From the NCBI GenBank assembly GCA_002412795.1, contig DHVS01000037.1, positions 1-56,853 on the forward strand: 56,853 bases of DNA, given 5' to 3'. Source of the stretch: a bacterium UBP2_UBA5202. GTDB lineage: Bacteria; Edwardsbacteria; AC1; EtOH8. The position numbers were made by a program, and so were the translations under genes. This document shows positions 33,795-43,088 of this stretch, piece by piece (position 1 is the stretch's first letter; each line of letters opens with the position of its first letter). The notes under the pieces are model-generated. The model was not told the origin of the DNA. It was given only the letters and a program-made list of their open reading frames with translations, and made no database searches.

Positions 33795-36700
33795 ATGTCT
33801 CCCTTAGCCGATTTTTTCCTGCTTTCCAAAGAGCAGATACTGCAAAAAGCAGACAAACTGAGGACCGAAGGCAAGCCCGGCAAGGCAGCCGAACTGCTGG
33901 CCTCGGGGCTCAAGAACAATGTCGAGGATTTTGAACTGCTCACCGCCCTGGCCGGGGCCCATCAGGCCGACCAAAAAGGCCGGGACTCCGCCGCCGCCCT
34001 GAAGAACGCCGTCAGCCTGGTGCCTGCGCGCTCCAAGGAAGTGCTGGAAATGGCCGAGGAGCTTTTTTACAACGGCAACCGCTCTTCCGACCTGGGCGAC
34101 CTGGCCTTTGAGATGAACGTCTCCCGGCGCAACATCGAGCCGGCCGTCAAGATACTCAAGACCCTGGCCGACCGTGACATCGAGGCCATGCTTTCGCGCT
34201 ACGGCAAGGTCAAGGAATCATTGGACCGCTATCAGGGTCCGGCCAAGCCGGCCGGGGCCAGGGCCAAGGACATGGGGGTGCTTTTGAGCCTGGCCCTGCT
34301 TCATTACCGCAAGGGCCAGCCCCTTCCGGCCTTTGACCTGCTGGACGCGGTGGCGGCCCAGTCCCCGGATGAACATCCCCATGTCAACGAAGCCGCCTTT
34401 CAGATAGCCGCCTCCGGGGCCGGGGTGACCGAAGTGGCCATGCGCTACGGCGACGTGCTGCTGAAGACCGGACAGAATGAAAAAGCCCTGGAGCTTTATT
34501 CCGAAGCGGCCAAGGTCCAGGACCCCCAGCCGGTGATAGGCCGGTTGCAGGGCTTTTTGGAAAAGGAACCCGATAACACCGGCGCCCTGGCCCTGATCAT
34601 CCAGCTCTATCTCAAGAAACAGCAGGCCCTGCCCGGGCTGGAAGCCGCCAAGAGGCTGTGGAAGCTGGACCAGAAGCACCGGGAAACGATCCTGGCCCAG
34701 CTGCGGGAGATACTGAAACTGGATCCCCAGAACACCGGCGGCTACATGTTCTTGGGCGACTGCGCCCTGGAGGCCGCCAAACTGGAGCTGGCCATGACCT
34801 CCTTTGCCCGGGTGGCCGAACTGGCTCCGGAGCTACTGTCCGAAGTCCTGTCCCGCTATCATCAAATAATGGAAAGATCACCGGGGAACCTGGAGGCCGC
34901 CACCCGGATCATAGACGCCTATTCCGCGGCCGGGCAGACCGACCAGGTGGTAAGGTCGCTGAGGGAGATGGTCTCCAAGGACGCCACCCTGGTGGATATG
35001 GCCCTGGAAAAGCTCAACGGGCTGCTGCAAAAGAACCTGGACCAGCCCCTGGCCCTGGAGTTTCTGGCCGAATGCTATCTGCTGAGAACGGAACTGGTGA
35101 AGGCGGCCCGGGTCTACCAGTATCTGGCGGGGTTGGGGAACGAGTGGCTGGAAAAAGCCCTGCCCAAAATGCAAAACCTGCTGGCCAAGGATTTCGACCC
35201 GGCCCTGGCCCCCCCGCTGATGGAACTGCTGATAAAGAACAAAAGGCAGACGGAAGCGGTGATGCTGGGCGCCGAACTGGCAAAAAGAAACCCGGCCGGC
35301 TGGCCAGAATTCCTGCCATTGCTGGATTCTGTTTCGCCCCAGGCCGGCCCCCAATTCAACCAGAACCTGGCCAAGCTCTGCCAGGTACTGGAACAGCAGG
35401 GACAGGACCAGCCGGCCATTCAGCTGGTCAAGGCTGCGGCCTGGGCCCGGTCGGGAGAAACCCAACCGGCCGCCGCCTTGCTCTTGAAACTGCACCAGCA
35501 GCCGGAAATTTCCCGACTGGCCAAGGAGTCCCTGATGGAACTGGCCCGGGAGTTTCCCCAAGCCGGCCGGCTGCAGCTAACCCTGGCGGAACTGCATCAG
35601 CGCGATGCCGAGCCGGCGCCCATGGCCGCCGCCCTGCTGGCAGCCGCTTCCAGCGACAAGTCACTGCTGCCCCAGGTCAGCCTTAAGCTGCAGGAGCTGT
35701 TGCGACAGCAGCCCGACGACCTGCAATTACAGTTATTGCAGATGGAGCTTTTATACCAGCAGCGCCTTCTGGACAAGGCCTTTGACCAGGCCAATATTAT
35801 CGTGGCCAAGTGGCCTGGGGCCGGGTCGGCCAAGGCCTACCTGCGCCTGGGGCAGGTCTATCTGGAAAAAGGCGAAATGACCAAGGCCGGCGGGGGATTG
35901 ATGAAGGCCTCGGAGCTGGACGGCTCCCTTTCTGATGAAGCCCTATTGAACATCGCCAAGCTGCTGGAGGTTGACGACACCAGCCTGCCCGGCCATTATG
36001 CCCGGGCCAAGGTCCTGCTGCATCTTAAGAAATATGACGGATCGCTGGACGAACTGCTGTTCGTGACCCAGCGGGAGCCGCGCTGGGCCGAAAAGATTCT
36101 GGCGGACATCAAGGAGATCCAGACCGCCGACCCGGCCAACCACCGGGCCCTGGTGGCCGATGCCCAGATAAACATGGTCTTGCAGAATTACGGCCCGGCC
36201 GCCTCCGCTTTAAGCCAGGCCCTGGAGCTGGCCCCGGAGATAGCCGACCAGGTGGTGGCCTTTTACCGCCAGATGCTGGCCAAGAACCCGGACCAGCCCC
36301 AGGTGAAAATGGCCCTGGCCAAGTCGCTGGTGGTCAAGGATTCCCTGGACGAGGCGGTGGCGCTGATCGAACAATCGCTGTCCAAGGATGCCGACCTGGC
36401 CGAGCCGGCCATCGGGCTGCTGCGCCAGGTGCTGCAGCGGGACAAGGAAAATGTCGCCGGCCTTTATCTTTTGTCCCGGATCTACGCCCAACGGAACGCC
36501 TCCGAACAGAGCGTGGAAATGCTGCGGCAGATACTGGAGCTGAGGGAAGACCAGTCGGCGGAGGTAGCCTCCCGGCTCCAGGCCATCATCGACCAATTCC
36601 CCCAGGCGGCTCCGGCCCGCTATCTTTTGGCCGAGCTCCAGTGCCGGGCCGGCCATTATGACCTGGCCTTGGCGGAATACGAAGCCGTCGTCAAGCTGCG

Positions 36701-37640
36701 GCCCGAGGACCGGCCCCGGGTGCTGGAGTCATTAGCCCAGGTTTTGGAACAAAACCCCAACCAGGCCGAGGTGATCTTCTTCCGGGCCCGGCTGCTGGCG
36801 GAATCCGGCGACATCAAATCTTCGATAGAGGGGTTGGTGCGGGTGGCGGAACTGGATCCGGCCCGCCGGGTGGTGGCCGCCGCCGCCATCGAGAGGATGA
36901 TGGCCCAGCACCGCGACATGCCGGAGATACACGAGGCCCTGGGAATAATATATTTTGAAATGGGAAAGTTCCCCCAGGCCAAGGACCTGCTTTCGGGGGC
37001 GGTGAAGATGGTGGAGGACCCGGAACGCCGGACCAGGGTGCTGTTTTATCTGGCAGAAAGTTATCTGGCCCTGCGCCAGGAGGAAAAGGCCGAGGAGATC
37101 ATGGACCAGGTGCGGAAGCTGAACCCCGATGCCGACGAGGTCTTCCGGGCCCTGCGCCGGTTCAACCTGCGCCGGATGCAGGTGGAAGTGGACAAGTCCT
37201 ACCAGGCCCTGCAGGAGGCCCCGGACGACGAGTTTAGAAAACTGGACCTGGCCGGAAAACTGGTGGGGGTGGGCAAGCACGATACCGCCATAAACCTGCT
37301 GGCCTTCAAGCCCCAGGACAAGGAGACCGCCGGCCGACGGCTGCTGCTTTTGGCTCGGGCCTTTTTGGGCCGGGGCGAGGCGGTCTCGGCCCTGGAAGTG
37401 CTGAGAGCCGTGCCCCTGGCCGATCATCCCTTCAGCCGCTTCCAGATGGATGTCTGCTACCTGCTGGGGCAGTGTTACGAGTACCTGGGGAATTACGCCG
37501 CCGCGGTGGCGGCCTACCGGATGATCTACCTGGATCAGACCGATTACCGGGACGTCAAGCGCCGGATGGAGCAGGCCTCGGGCCTGGCGGTGCTTAAGGA
37601 ACTGGGGCAGAGGTCTACTGCGCTGGAGGCTATGGCTTAA
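33795..37640 (+). CDS. Giant TPR-repeat protein (1281 residues)
   Basis: A 1281-residue protein built almost wholly of degenerate tetratricopeptide repeats, in units such as GQNEKALELYSEAAKVQDPQ, DPQNTGGYMFLGDCALEAAK and GRLQLTLAELHQRDAEPAPM. There is no signal peptide, membrane helix or catalytic domain. The regular alternation of TPR pairs with 'LLQKNLDQPLALEFLAECYL'-like linkers implies a long superhelix used as a scaffold. It has its own promoter region and terminator. It is AT-poor with strong CTG/GCC codon preference, like the neighbours, so it is native. No role can be named. Confidence 0.85.
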   Translation: MSPLADFFLLSKEQILQKADKLRTEGKPGKAAELLASGLKNNVEDFELLTALAGAHQADQKGRDSAAALKNAVSLVPARSKEVLEMAEELFYNGNRSSDLGDLAFEMNVSRRNIEPAVKILKTLADRDIEAMLSRYGKVKESLDRYQGPAKPAGARAKDMGVLLSLALLHYRKGQPLPAFDLLDAVAAQSPDEHPHVNEAAFQIAASGAGVTEVAMRYGDVLLKTGQNEKALELYSEAAKVQDPQPVIGRLQGFLEKEPDNTGALALIIQLYLKKQQALPGLEAAKRLWKLDQKHRETILAQLREILKLDPQNTGGYMFLGDCALEAAKLELAMTSFARVAELAPELLSEVLSRYHQIMERSPGNLEAATRIIDAYSAAGQTDQVVRSLREMVSKDATLVDMALEKLNGLLQKNLDQPLALEFLAECYLLRTELVKAARVYQYLAGLGNEWLEKALPKMQNLLAKDFDPALAPPLMELLIKNKRQTEAVMLGAELAKRNPAGWPEFLPLLDSVSPQAGPQFNQNLAKLCQVLEQQGQDQPAIQLVKAAAWARSGETQPAAALLLKLHQQPEISRLAKESLMELAREFPQAGRLQLTLAELHQRDAEPAPMAAALLAAASSDKSLLPQVSLKLQELLRQQPDDLQLQLLQMELLYQQRLLDKAFDQANIIVAKWPGAGSAKAYLRLGQVYLEKGEMTKAGGGLMKASELDGSLSDEALLNIAKLLEVDDTSLPGHYARAKVLLHLKKYDGSLDELLFVTQREPRWAEKILADIKEIQTADPANHRALVADAQINMVLQNYGPAASALSQALELAPEIADQVVAFYRQMLAKNPDQPQVKMALAKSLVVKDSLDEAVALIEQSLSKDADLAEPAIGLLRQVLQRDKENVAGLYLLSRIYAQRNASEQSVEMLRQILELREDQSAEVASRLQAIIDQFPQAAPARYLLAELQCRAGHYDLALAEYEAVVKLRPEDRPRVLESLAQVLEQNPNQAEVIFFRARLLAESGDIKSSIEGLVRVAELDPARRVVAAAAIERMMAQHRDMPEIHEALGIIYFEMGKFPQAKDLLSGAVKMVEDPERRTRVLFYLAESYLALRQEEKAEEIMDQVRKLNPDADEVFRALRRFNLRRMQVEVDKSYQALQEAPDDEFRKLDLAGKLVGVGKHDTAINLLAFKPQDKETAGRRLLLLARAFLGRGEAVSALEVLRAVPLADHPFSRFQMDVCYLLGQCYEYLGNYAAAVAAYRMIYLDQTDYRDVKRRMEQASGLAVLKELGQRSTALEAMA

Positions 37641-37665
37641 AAACAGCAATCGTTTTTACGGCAAT

Positions 37666-37697
37666 AAAAAAGGTGCGATGAACATCGCACCTTTTTT
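37666..37697. terminator. Bidirectional terminator
   Basis: Perfect 15-base arms (37666-37680 and 37683-37697) with A and T runs serve both the giant TPR gene and the convergent radical SAM gene. Confidence 0.92.
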
Positions 37698-37746
37698 ATT
37701 TATCCTGGATCTTCTGCTGTGTTTTGGAGTAATTTTAAACTCTTCC

Positions 37747-39102
37747 CTACCCGTTGGACTTGCTGTCCACGCACAGCACTTCGTTCTGGGTATTGTATAT
37801 CGGACATCCCCCGCCGCACAGCGGCAATTTCTGGCACCCCTTGCACTTGTCCATCAGATATGCTTTATTGCGGAGGTCCACCGCCGGCTTGGCGTTCCAG
37901 ATCTTCTCCCACTTGTCGGTCAGGAGGTTCCCCAGCGGGGCAAAGTAGCTCTGGCATGGGATGACGCTGCCGTCCGGCTCCACGCACATGTTGTAGCGGG
38001 CGGCGGTGCAGGTCTTGACCCCCAGCTCCAGGTTCACCGGGTCCAGCTGGCAGTACTGGGTGGGCGTGTACCAGATCAGTTTGAGTTCCAGCTGCCGGGC
38101 CTTTTCCCGGATCCGTTCCATCAATGGCACCAGCTCCGCTTCGGTAAAGCCCAACCCGAAGGAGGCTCCCTGCCCGGAATAGATCAGGCCGTTGCAGGCC
38201 ATGGTGGTGATCCCCAGTTTTTTAAGGAACTCCATGGTCTTTTCCATGCCCTTGGCGTTAAGCCTGGTCAGGGTGGTGTTGGTGATGGTGTAGACCGGCG
38301 AGGCCACGGCGTTCTTTATTCCCTTGACCGTGTCCTCAAAGGCCCCCTTGCTGCCCACCATCTTATCGTGAACCGAGGCCAGGTGCGATTCCAATGTGAT
38401 CTGGAAATGGTCCAGGCCGGCTTCGGTCATCTGCTTGACCGGTTTTTTGTCCTTCAGTTTCCGGCCGTTGGTCAAAAGCCCTGTCACCAGGCCGGTCTCC
38501 TCGGCATAGGCGATCAGGTCAACCAGGTCCGGCCTTAGGGTGGCCTCGCCCCCGGTAAAGCAGACGTGGGGGATGCCTATCTCCCATATCTTGGACAGGG
38601 CCTGCTTCCACTGCTGGGCGGTGAGTTCGCCGGGCATCCGGTCCTTGGGCAGGTAGCAGTGGCCGCAGGCGTCGTTGCATTTGTAGGTCAGGGCCAGGTC
38701 CATCCGGTAGGGCGCGCTGACCGGGGTCTCGAAGGGCTCTATCCGGTTGATGTCCATATAGGTCACCGGGCAGACGTCGTCGGTGGAGGCCAGGGTGAAT
38801 ATCTTCTGCTTCAGCTGGGTGAAATCATTTTCCAGCGCGGATGGCTTGACCCCCCGGTAGCGCTTTCCCATCTGCTCCGCCGCTGTTTTGGCGTCGTCGC
38901 CTTCTATAATGTGCTTGGCCAGCTCGGCCGCGGTCTGGTTAAGGTGCAGTATCTTGGAGGCGTTGATCACCAGCACCCCCCGGGCATCGGGCTCTATCCG
39001 CAGGTGCAGCCGGAAGAACTGTCCGCCCTGCTCTCCCCGGTAGTGATACAGCCCCGGGGCCAGCGGTTTGGCCCGGTGGAAGATGTTTTTCAGCCAAGCC
39101 AT
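37747..39102 (-). CDS. PqqD-radical SAM-SPASM protein
   Basis: A 451-residue three-part protein. Residues about 28-100 resemble a PqqD-like peptide-binding domain (LNQTAAELAKHIIEG). The radical SAM core has C142-x3-C146-x2-C149 (KCNDACGHC), FTGGEATLRPDL and the usual beta strands. The C-terminal SPASM region has CVEPDGSVIPCQSY and CKGCQKLPLCGGGC for auxiliary iron-sulfur clusters. Relatives (PqqE and similar) modify ribosomal peptides. No precursor peptide is evident beside it. Its ATG lies 13 bases inside the end of the membrane protein gene upstream, so they are co-expressed. Confidence 0.9.
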   Translation of the reverse strand: MAWLKNIFHRAKPLAPGLYHYRGEQGGQFFRLHLRIEPDARGVLVINASKILHLNQTAAELAKHIIEGDDAKTAAEQMGKRYRGVKPSALENDFTQLKQKIFTLASTDDVCPVTYMDINRIEPFETPVSAPYRMDLALTYKCNDACGHCYLPKDRMPGELTAQQWKQALSKIWEIGIPHVCFTGGEATLRPDLVDLIAYAEETGLVTGLLTNGRKLKDKKPVKQMTEAGLDHFQITLESHLASVHDKMVGSKGAFEDTVKGIKNAVASPVYTITNTTLTRLNAKGMEKTMEFLKKLGITTMACNGLIYSGQGASFGLGFTEAELVPLMERIREKARQLELKLIWYTPTQYCQLDPVNLELGVKTCTAARYNMCVEPDGSVIPCQSYFAPLGNLLTDKWEKIWNAKPAVDLRNKAYLMDKCKGCQKLPLCGGGCPIYNTQNEVLCVDSKSNG

Positions 39103-39620
39103 TTTTTCACCTTTCTTTTTCCCAGTAATATCACCGGAATGTCCAGCAGTACATCGGCGGTTCCCGGGATTGGAGATAATTGAGAGACCAGTTTATCGCG
39201 TTTATAAAAAAACGTCTTGTCCAGCAGCCGGGGCAGCCGCTGTCTGATGGGCTCCGCCAGAAGCCCGGCCAGGATGAACATCGGCCCCACCGGGTACAAT
39301 ATGATCTTGTAATCTAGAACCTTGAGTCTGAGCCTTTTGGGCTTTTGTTCCGTCAACAGTCTCTCCGCCAGCCGGCCCCGCAGTTCCCAGTTGTTCCATT
39401 GCACTATGACCTGGTCATCCTCAACCCGGACCTGTGACGGCCGCACCCACTCCCGGCTGATCAGGGCCGCCCCCATGGTGGCGGCAAACAGGACGACGAT
39501 GCCCAGAAGCTTGATCAGCAGGACCGGGCTTTGCATGATGAACCCGCTGAGCAGAATGAAGCCTGCATCCAGCAGGGTCAGGCCGGTCAGTATGATCCGG
39601 GAATATTTGACGGTCTTCAT
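39090..39620 (-). CDS. Two-helix membrane protein of unknown function
   Basis: A 176-residue protein: two N-terminal hydrophobic helices (IILTGLTLLDAGFILLSGF and VLLIKLLGIVVLFAATMGAAL), then a beta-rich stretch (VRVEDDQVIVQWNNWELRG) reminiscent of bacterial PH-like domains. The DUF167 gene overlaps its start by four bases (ATGA) and its own end overlaps the radical SAM start by 13 bases, so the three genes form one unit. Possibly a membrane partner of the radical SAM protein; that is inference. Confidence 0.7.
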   Translation of the reverse strand: MKTVKYSRIILTGLTLLDAGFILLSGFIMQSPVLLIKLLGIVVLFAATMGAALISREWVRPSQVRVEDDQVIVQWNNWELRGRLAERLLTEQKPKRLRLKVLDYKIILYPVGPMFILAGLLAEPIRQRLPRLLDKTFFYKRDKLVSQLSPIPGTADVLLDIPVILLGKRKVKKWLG

Positions 39621-39838
39621 ACGGTTTTTATCTCCACCACTTTCAGCCGCGAGGTCTGGCCCCGGAGTATGGTGACGGCTGTTTTTCTGACCTTGAAATG
39701 CCCAGCCAGGAACTCCACTAATTTTTGATTGGCCTTGCCGTCCACCGCCGGGGCTGTGACATAGACCTTGTACCGGCCGGCTTCTTGGACCAGCTTCTCG
39801 GCCTTGGCATTGGGGACTATTTTTATGTTTAACAGCAT
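39617..39838 (-). CDS. DUF167 (YggU) family protein
   Basis: A 73-residue protein matching DUF167/UPF0235: LNIKIVPNAKAEKLVQEAG, YVTAPAVDGKANQKLVEFLA, and VRKTAVTILRGQTSRLKVVEI. The family has a known small alpha/beta fold but no firm function. The ATG at 39838 is preferred over an earlier one at 39859 because homologues begin close to it. The stop overlaps the following gene's ATG. Confidence 0.88.
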   Translation of the reverse strand: MLLNIKIVPNAKAEKLVQEAGRYKVYVTAPAVDGKANQKLVEFLAGHFKVRKTAVTILRGQTSRLKVVEIKTV

Positions 39839-39879
39839 AATGTTTACTTCTGTCAGCATTTTTTAGTAACCCCACCCTG

Positions 39880-39899
39880 CCCTCCCCTCGAGGGGAGGG
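39880..39899. repeat. Perfect 20-base GC-rich palindrome
   Basis: CCCTCCCCTC followed by its exact complement. It belongs to the dispersed CCCCTCCC hairpin family and may stop transcription of the SET gene only weakly, as no T run follows on the minus strand. Confidence 0.55.
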
Positions 39900-39919
39900 G
39901 AAGGGAGAGGTTAAAAATA

Positions 39920-40468
39920 TTAGGAATAAAACAGCCTCTTGTATTTTGGGTCGTGCCGGATCAATTCTTCTTTCAGGGGCTGGGACACCTTGGCGATCAG
40001 CTTTATGGCCGGCTTGATCTTCTTGTCCCACCAGGCCCGCACTCCCCTGGGCAGTGGGTGCCGGCAGCGGAAAGTGCCGCAGCAGTTCTTGGAGCCGCAG
40101 GCGCACTGGAATCCCCAGTCCCGGTCATAGAAGACCCGGTAGTCGTAGGTGGCCTCTTCGCCCTTCTTGATGTCCCGGACCACGATGTCGTATCCCTTCC
40201 CGGTGTCCAGGATGTTGGAATCACAGCAGTGGTTCATGTACTTGGAGTCGCCGCAGGGCATCACCACCGATCCGTTCTTGACTGTGTAGGCATGGAACAG
40301 CAGCTTTTCCTTTTGGGCGGGGGATAGTTTTTGAAAAACGGCTTTGGGCGTAACTTTGCAGCTATGGCATTCAAAGAACACGATGGTTCCCCGGGGAATG
40401 AACGCCTTGGCAAAAAGCCCATGGCCTTTGTTCTTAATTTTCTTAACCGTGAACAATGGAGCTAACAT
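39920..40468 (-). CDS. SET-domain lysine methyltransferase-like protein
   Basis: A 182-residue protein with the compact SET fold: GHGLFAKAFIPRGTIV (SAM loop), N79-HCCDSN (the NH-C/S-xxxN motif), GEEATYDY with the catalytic Tyr110, and a post-SET cysteine set C122-x-C124...C129 (CACGSKNCCG) for zinc. Such stand-alone SET proteins in bacteria methylate lysines of unknown targets. Soluble, cytosolic. It is divergent from the TPR gene at 40872, across a 400-base spacer. Confidence 0.88.
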   Translation of the reverse strand: MLAPLFTVKKIKNKGHGLFAKAFIPRGTIVFFECHSCKVTPKAVFQKLSPAQKEKLLFHAYTVKNGSVVMPCGDSKYMNHCCDSNILDTGKGYDIVVRDIKKGEEATYDYRVFYDRDWGFQCACGSKNCCGTFRCRHPLPRGVRAWWDKKIKPAIKLIAKVSQPLKEELIRHDPKYKRLFYS

Positions 40469-40871
40469 AACTCTAAAATCCTAAATATCACTTTCGAAAT
40501 CCTAAACAAACCCGAAGTTGCAATTTCAAAGCGCCAACTTGTTTGAGTTTTTGATGCTTTTGGACATTTGTATTTGTTTAGGATTTAGCTTTTAGTGTTT
40601 ACTGTTTTAATTGTATATAATTTGAGCCCCAATTACAAGCAAAAAGAAAACCGCGGTGACTATTACCCTTAATTTATGCTACAGAGCATACCCAATTCAT
40701 GTTTTGACAAGCAGAAACCATTTCCCCTGTTTCAGACCCCTGGGGGAGGGTCGGTGCGTTCGAATTAAAAAAACAACAGACATTTACTCCTTTTCCGGTT
40801 TAAATTTGTTGAAACCGCCGGTTGGTTGTGGTAACATAACTTGAACTTTCAAAAAATGTAATTTGAGGCTT
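40469..40871. other. Spacer with a rightward promoter
   Basis: About 400 AT-rich bases between divergent genes. No coding region is convincing. A rightward promoter is visible: TTGAAA (40809-40814), 17 bases, TAACAT (40832-40837), about 35 bases before the TPR gene. Near 40615, TATATAAT could drive either direction but has no clear -35 box. Confidence 0.45.
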
Positions 40872-42530
40872 ATGGCTGACGGGGCAAAACAACACCGTTA
40901 TAGACCCTCGGTGAACTGGCTTAAGGCCGGCCGGGACCGGAACCAAAGGTTTTTCCCGTTTCACCTGACCAGGAATATGGGGAAAATATTCCTGCATATC
41001 GGCAGATGGGAGAAGGCCTCGGCGGCTTTCGGCAAATGCCAGGAGTGGGCGGAAGCATCCGGCAACGAACTGGAGACCTCTCTTTCATCCCTGGACATGG
41101 CCCTGTTACTGCAGCAACGGGGAGAACTGGCCGAGGCCAGATCGCGCCTTGATCGGTGCGCGGCCGTTTTCACCCGGCTGGACCAGCCGGTCCTGCTGGC
41201 GCAGGTGCTGAGGAACATCGGCAATATCCACATCGGCCAGTCTGATTACCAGACCGCCCTGGGCCATTTCCAGCGCAGCCTGGACCTGGCCGTGCAGGCC
41301 GGTCAGATCACCGATCAGATGAGGGCTTACAACGGACTGGGGCACATCTGCCTGCACCTGGGGGACCTGAACCGGGCCCGGGAATATTTTGAGGCGGAGC
41401 TGGCCATAGCCGAAAAGCACGACGTGGTAAACTTCATAGACCTGGCGGTCAGCAACTTGGCGCTGGTGATGGAAAATCTGGGCCACTGGGAAAAAGCCAT
41501 CGAGCATCATAAGCGGAGCCTGGACATAGCCTCCCGCAGCGGCAACCGCCAGAGCCTGGCCCAGGGATTCATCAACTGCGGGACCGCCTACATCAACCGT
41601 TCCCGGTACGACGAGGCGGAGGACCTGTACCAAAAAGCCCTGGAGATCCATCTCCAGCTGGGCGACCGGTACGGTGAATCCATGGCCCGGTGCAACCTGG
41701 GATTTGTCGACATCGGCCGCGACCGGCCGCTTACCGCCCTGCGGCATCTGCGCCACAGCCTGCGGCTGAGCCGCCGGCTGGGCAATCCCCGGATGACAGC
41801 CATAGCCTGGGGAGGGGTGGGACAGCTTTTCCTGCACATCGGAAGGTACCGGACGGCCTTGATATACCTGGGCCAGAAACTGGAGATATCCCGCAAGCAC
41901 GGACTTAAAAGACTGGTGGCCCAGACCCAGCAAATGCTGGCAAGGCTAAAGAACGATACCGGAAGCCGGGACGAAGCGGCCGCCCTGCTGGAGGAAAGCC
42001 TGGCCGGGGCCCAGGCCATGGGGGATGACAACCTGGCGGCTGAGGCCCTGGGAACTATGGCCAGGGTTCATCTCCGCTCCGGCCGGCATACTGCCGCCCT
42101 ACAGGACATCGAGCAGGCCCTGGCCTTGTGCCGCAAGATCCATGCCGATGATCTTACCAGCGAATATCTTTTCCTGCGGGGGGAGCTGCTTTTGGACCGG
42201 CCGGCCCCGGATGAAGCCGTAGAAGATTTCCGGCAGGCTTTGGCACTGGCGGAAAACAATAAACAATACCTGCTGGCCTACCGCTGCCGCCTGCACCTGG
42301 CCGGGCTGGGGACGGCAGACATTGAGACTGCCGTGGCAGGCCTGGTTGACCTCCTATCCCAGGCCAAGACCCTTCAGGAAAGGGCCTATGCCGGGTACCA
42401 TCTGTGCCTAAGCGAAGGCTCCGGAAAGCACCGGAAACGGACGATGGACACGCTGAAGGAACTTTATCATCAAACGCCACTGTACCAATACGGACAGATG
42501 CTAGAAAAGCTTTCAGCCTTGCCCGGGTAA
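40872..42530 (+). CDS. TPR protein, long-loop type
   Basis: A protein of about 552 residues composed of twelve or so tetratricopeptide units with 40-residue periodicity (LRNIGNIHIGQSDYQTALGHFQRSL, AVSNLALVMENLGHWEKAIEHHKRSL and so on). No other domain, signal or membrane helix is apparent. The ATG at 40872 has GAGG three bases before; a TTG in frame at 40863 is an alternative. It resembles the TPR proteins at 25764 and 55021 in style. Likely a scaffold or a sensor domain that acts with partners encoded elsewhere. Confidence 0.82.
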   Translation: MADGAKQHRYRPSVNWLKAGRDRNQRFFPFHLTRNMGKIFLHIGRWEKASAAFGKCQEWAEASGNELETSLSSLDMALLLQQRGELAEARSRLDRCAAVFTRLDQPVLLAQVLRNIGNIHIGQSDYQTALGHFQRSLDLAVQAGQITDQMRAYNGLGHICLHLGDLNRAREYFEAELAIAEKHDVVNFIDLAVSNLALVMENLGHWEKAIEHHKRSLDIASRSGNRQSLAQGFINCGTAYINRSRYDEAEDLYQKALEIHLQLGDRYGESMARCNLGFVDIGRDRPLTALRHLRHSLRLSRRLGNPRMTAIAWGGVGQLFLHIGRYRTALIYLGQKLEISRKHGLKRLVAQTQQMLARLKNDTGSRDEAAALLEESLAGAQAMGDDNLAAEALGTMARVHLRSGRHTAALQDIEQALALCRKIHADDLTSEYLFLRGELLLDRPAPDEAVEDFRQALALAENNKQYLLAYRCRLHLAGLGTADIETAVAGLVDLLSQAKTLQERAYAGYHLCLSEGSGKHRKRTMDTLKELYHQTPLYQYGQMLEKLSALPG

Positions 42531-42553
42531 GGCTTTTCTTCCGATGGCAAATA

Positions 42554-42581
42554 AAAAAGGCAGCCTAATGGCTGCCTTTTT
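42554..42581 (+). terminator. Terminator after the TPR gene
   Basis: AAAAAGGCAGCC pairs with GGCTGCCTTTTT around TAAT; perfect 12-base arms. Confidence 0.92.
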
Positions 42582-42588
42582 ATCTTAG

Positions 42589-42622
42589 AAAACCCCCGCC
42601 GGAATATCCCGGCGGGGGTTTT
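42589..42622 (-). terminator. Terminator downstream of tmRNA
   Basis: AAAACCCCCGCCGG (42589-42602) pairs perfectly with CCGGCGGGGGTTTT (42609-42622). In minus orientation it follows the tmRNA by about 45 bases. Confidence 0.85.
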
Positions 42623-42667
42623 ATGGTGCCCGCCTGCGGCGGACTATAGCCCGGCACGGAGGAATAA

Positions 42668-43024
42668 TGGTGGAGGCGGTGGGAATTGAACCCACGTCCG
42701 ATAAGGTAAGAACCTAAGCCTCTACATGCTTGTTTTGTGTTTTGGTCTTTTCCCTAAAGGTCTCGCACAAACACGATCCCTTAAGGGAGCAGCCCTAAGA
42801 TCTCATCAATAATGCCCGGGCCGGGCGTTACTGACCAGCCCATCTTTGCGATGCCGTTTGCAGATTCGATAGGCGGGGACCTGCAGCGGCATGGCAGCTA
42901 AAATTAAGCTGCCAGAGCGTAGTTGTAAGTGTCAATTATGACGTTGCCAGTATTTTAACGAGCCCTCTGACTTTCTCGGCATGCCACTTAAACCCTTTCT
43001 TTACCGTCGAAACCTGTCGCCCCC
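42668..43024 (-). ncRNA. ssrA: Transfer-messenger RNA
   Basis: The 3' end reads GTGGGTTCAATTCCCAC-CGCCTCC-A-CCA, a tRNA-like T arm and acceptor, and the 5' end GGGGGCG-ACAGGTTTCGACGG is the typical tmRNA start; the two acceptor strands pair over seven bases with one G-U. Length 357. It frees stalled ribosomes and tags the nascent chain. The tag frame appears at 42904-42948: GNVIIDTYNYALAA, ending in the usual ALAA, with GGC as resume codon. A terminator follows at 42589. Confidence 0.96.
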
Positions 43025-43088
43025 CTTTTATTTTATGCCTTCCCTGCCCCGCAGGAATTGTTTGCTTGTATTGTGCCTGATGCGGGGT

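Noticed and set aside
34658..35686. Second long frame inside the giant TPR gene
   Set aside because: Gly/Pro/Ala-rich frame-shifted reading of the TPR repeats, with no start signal or family match.
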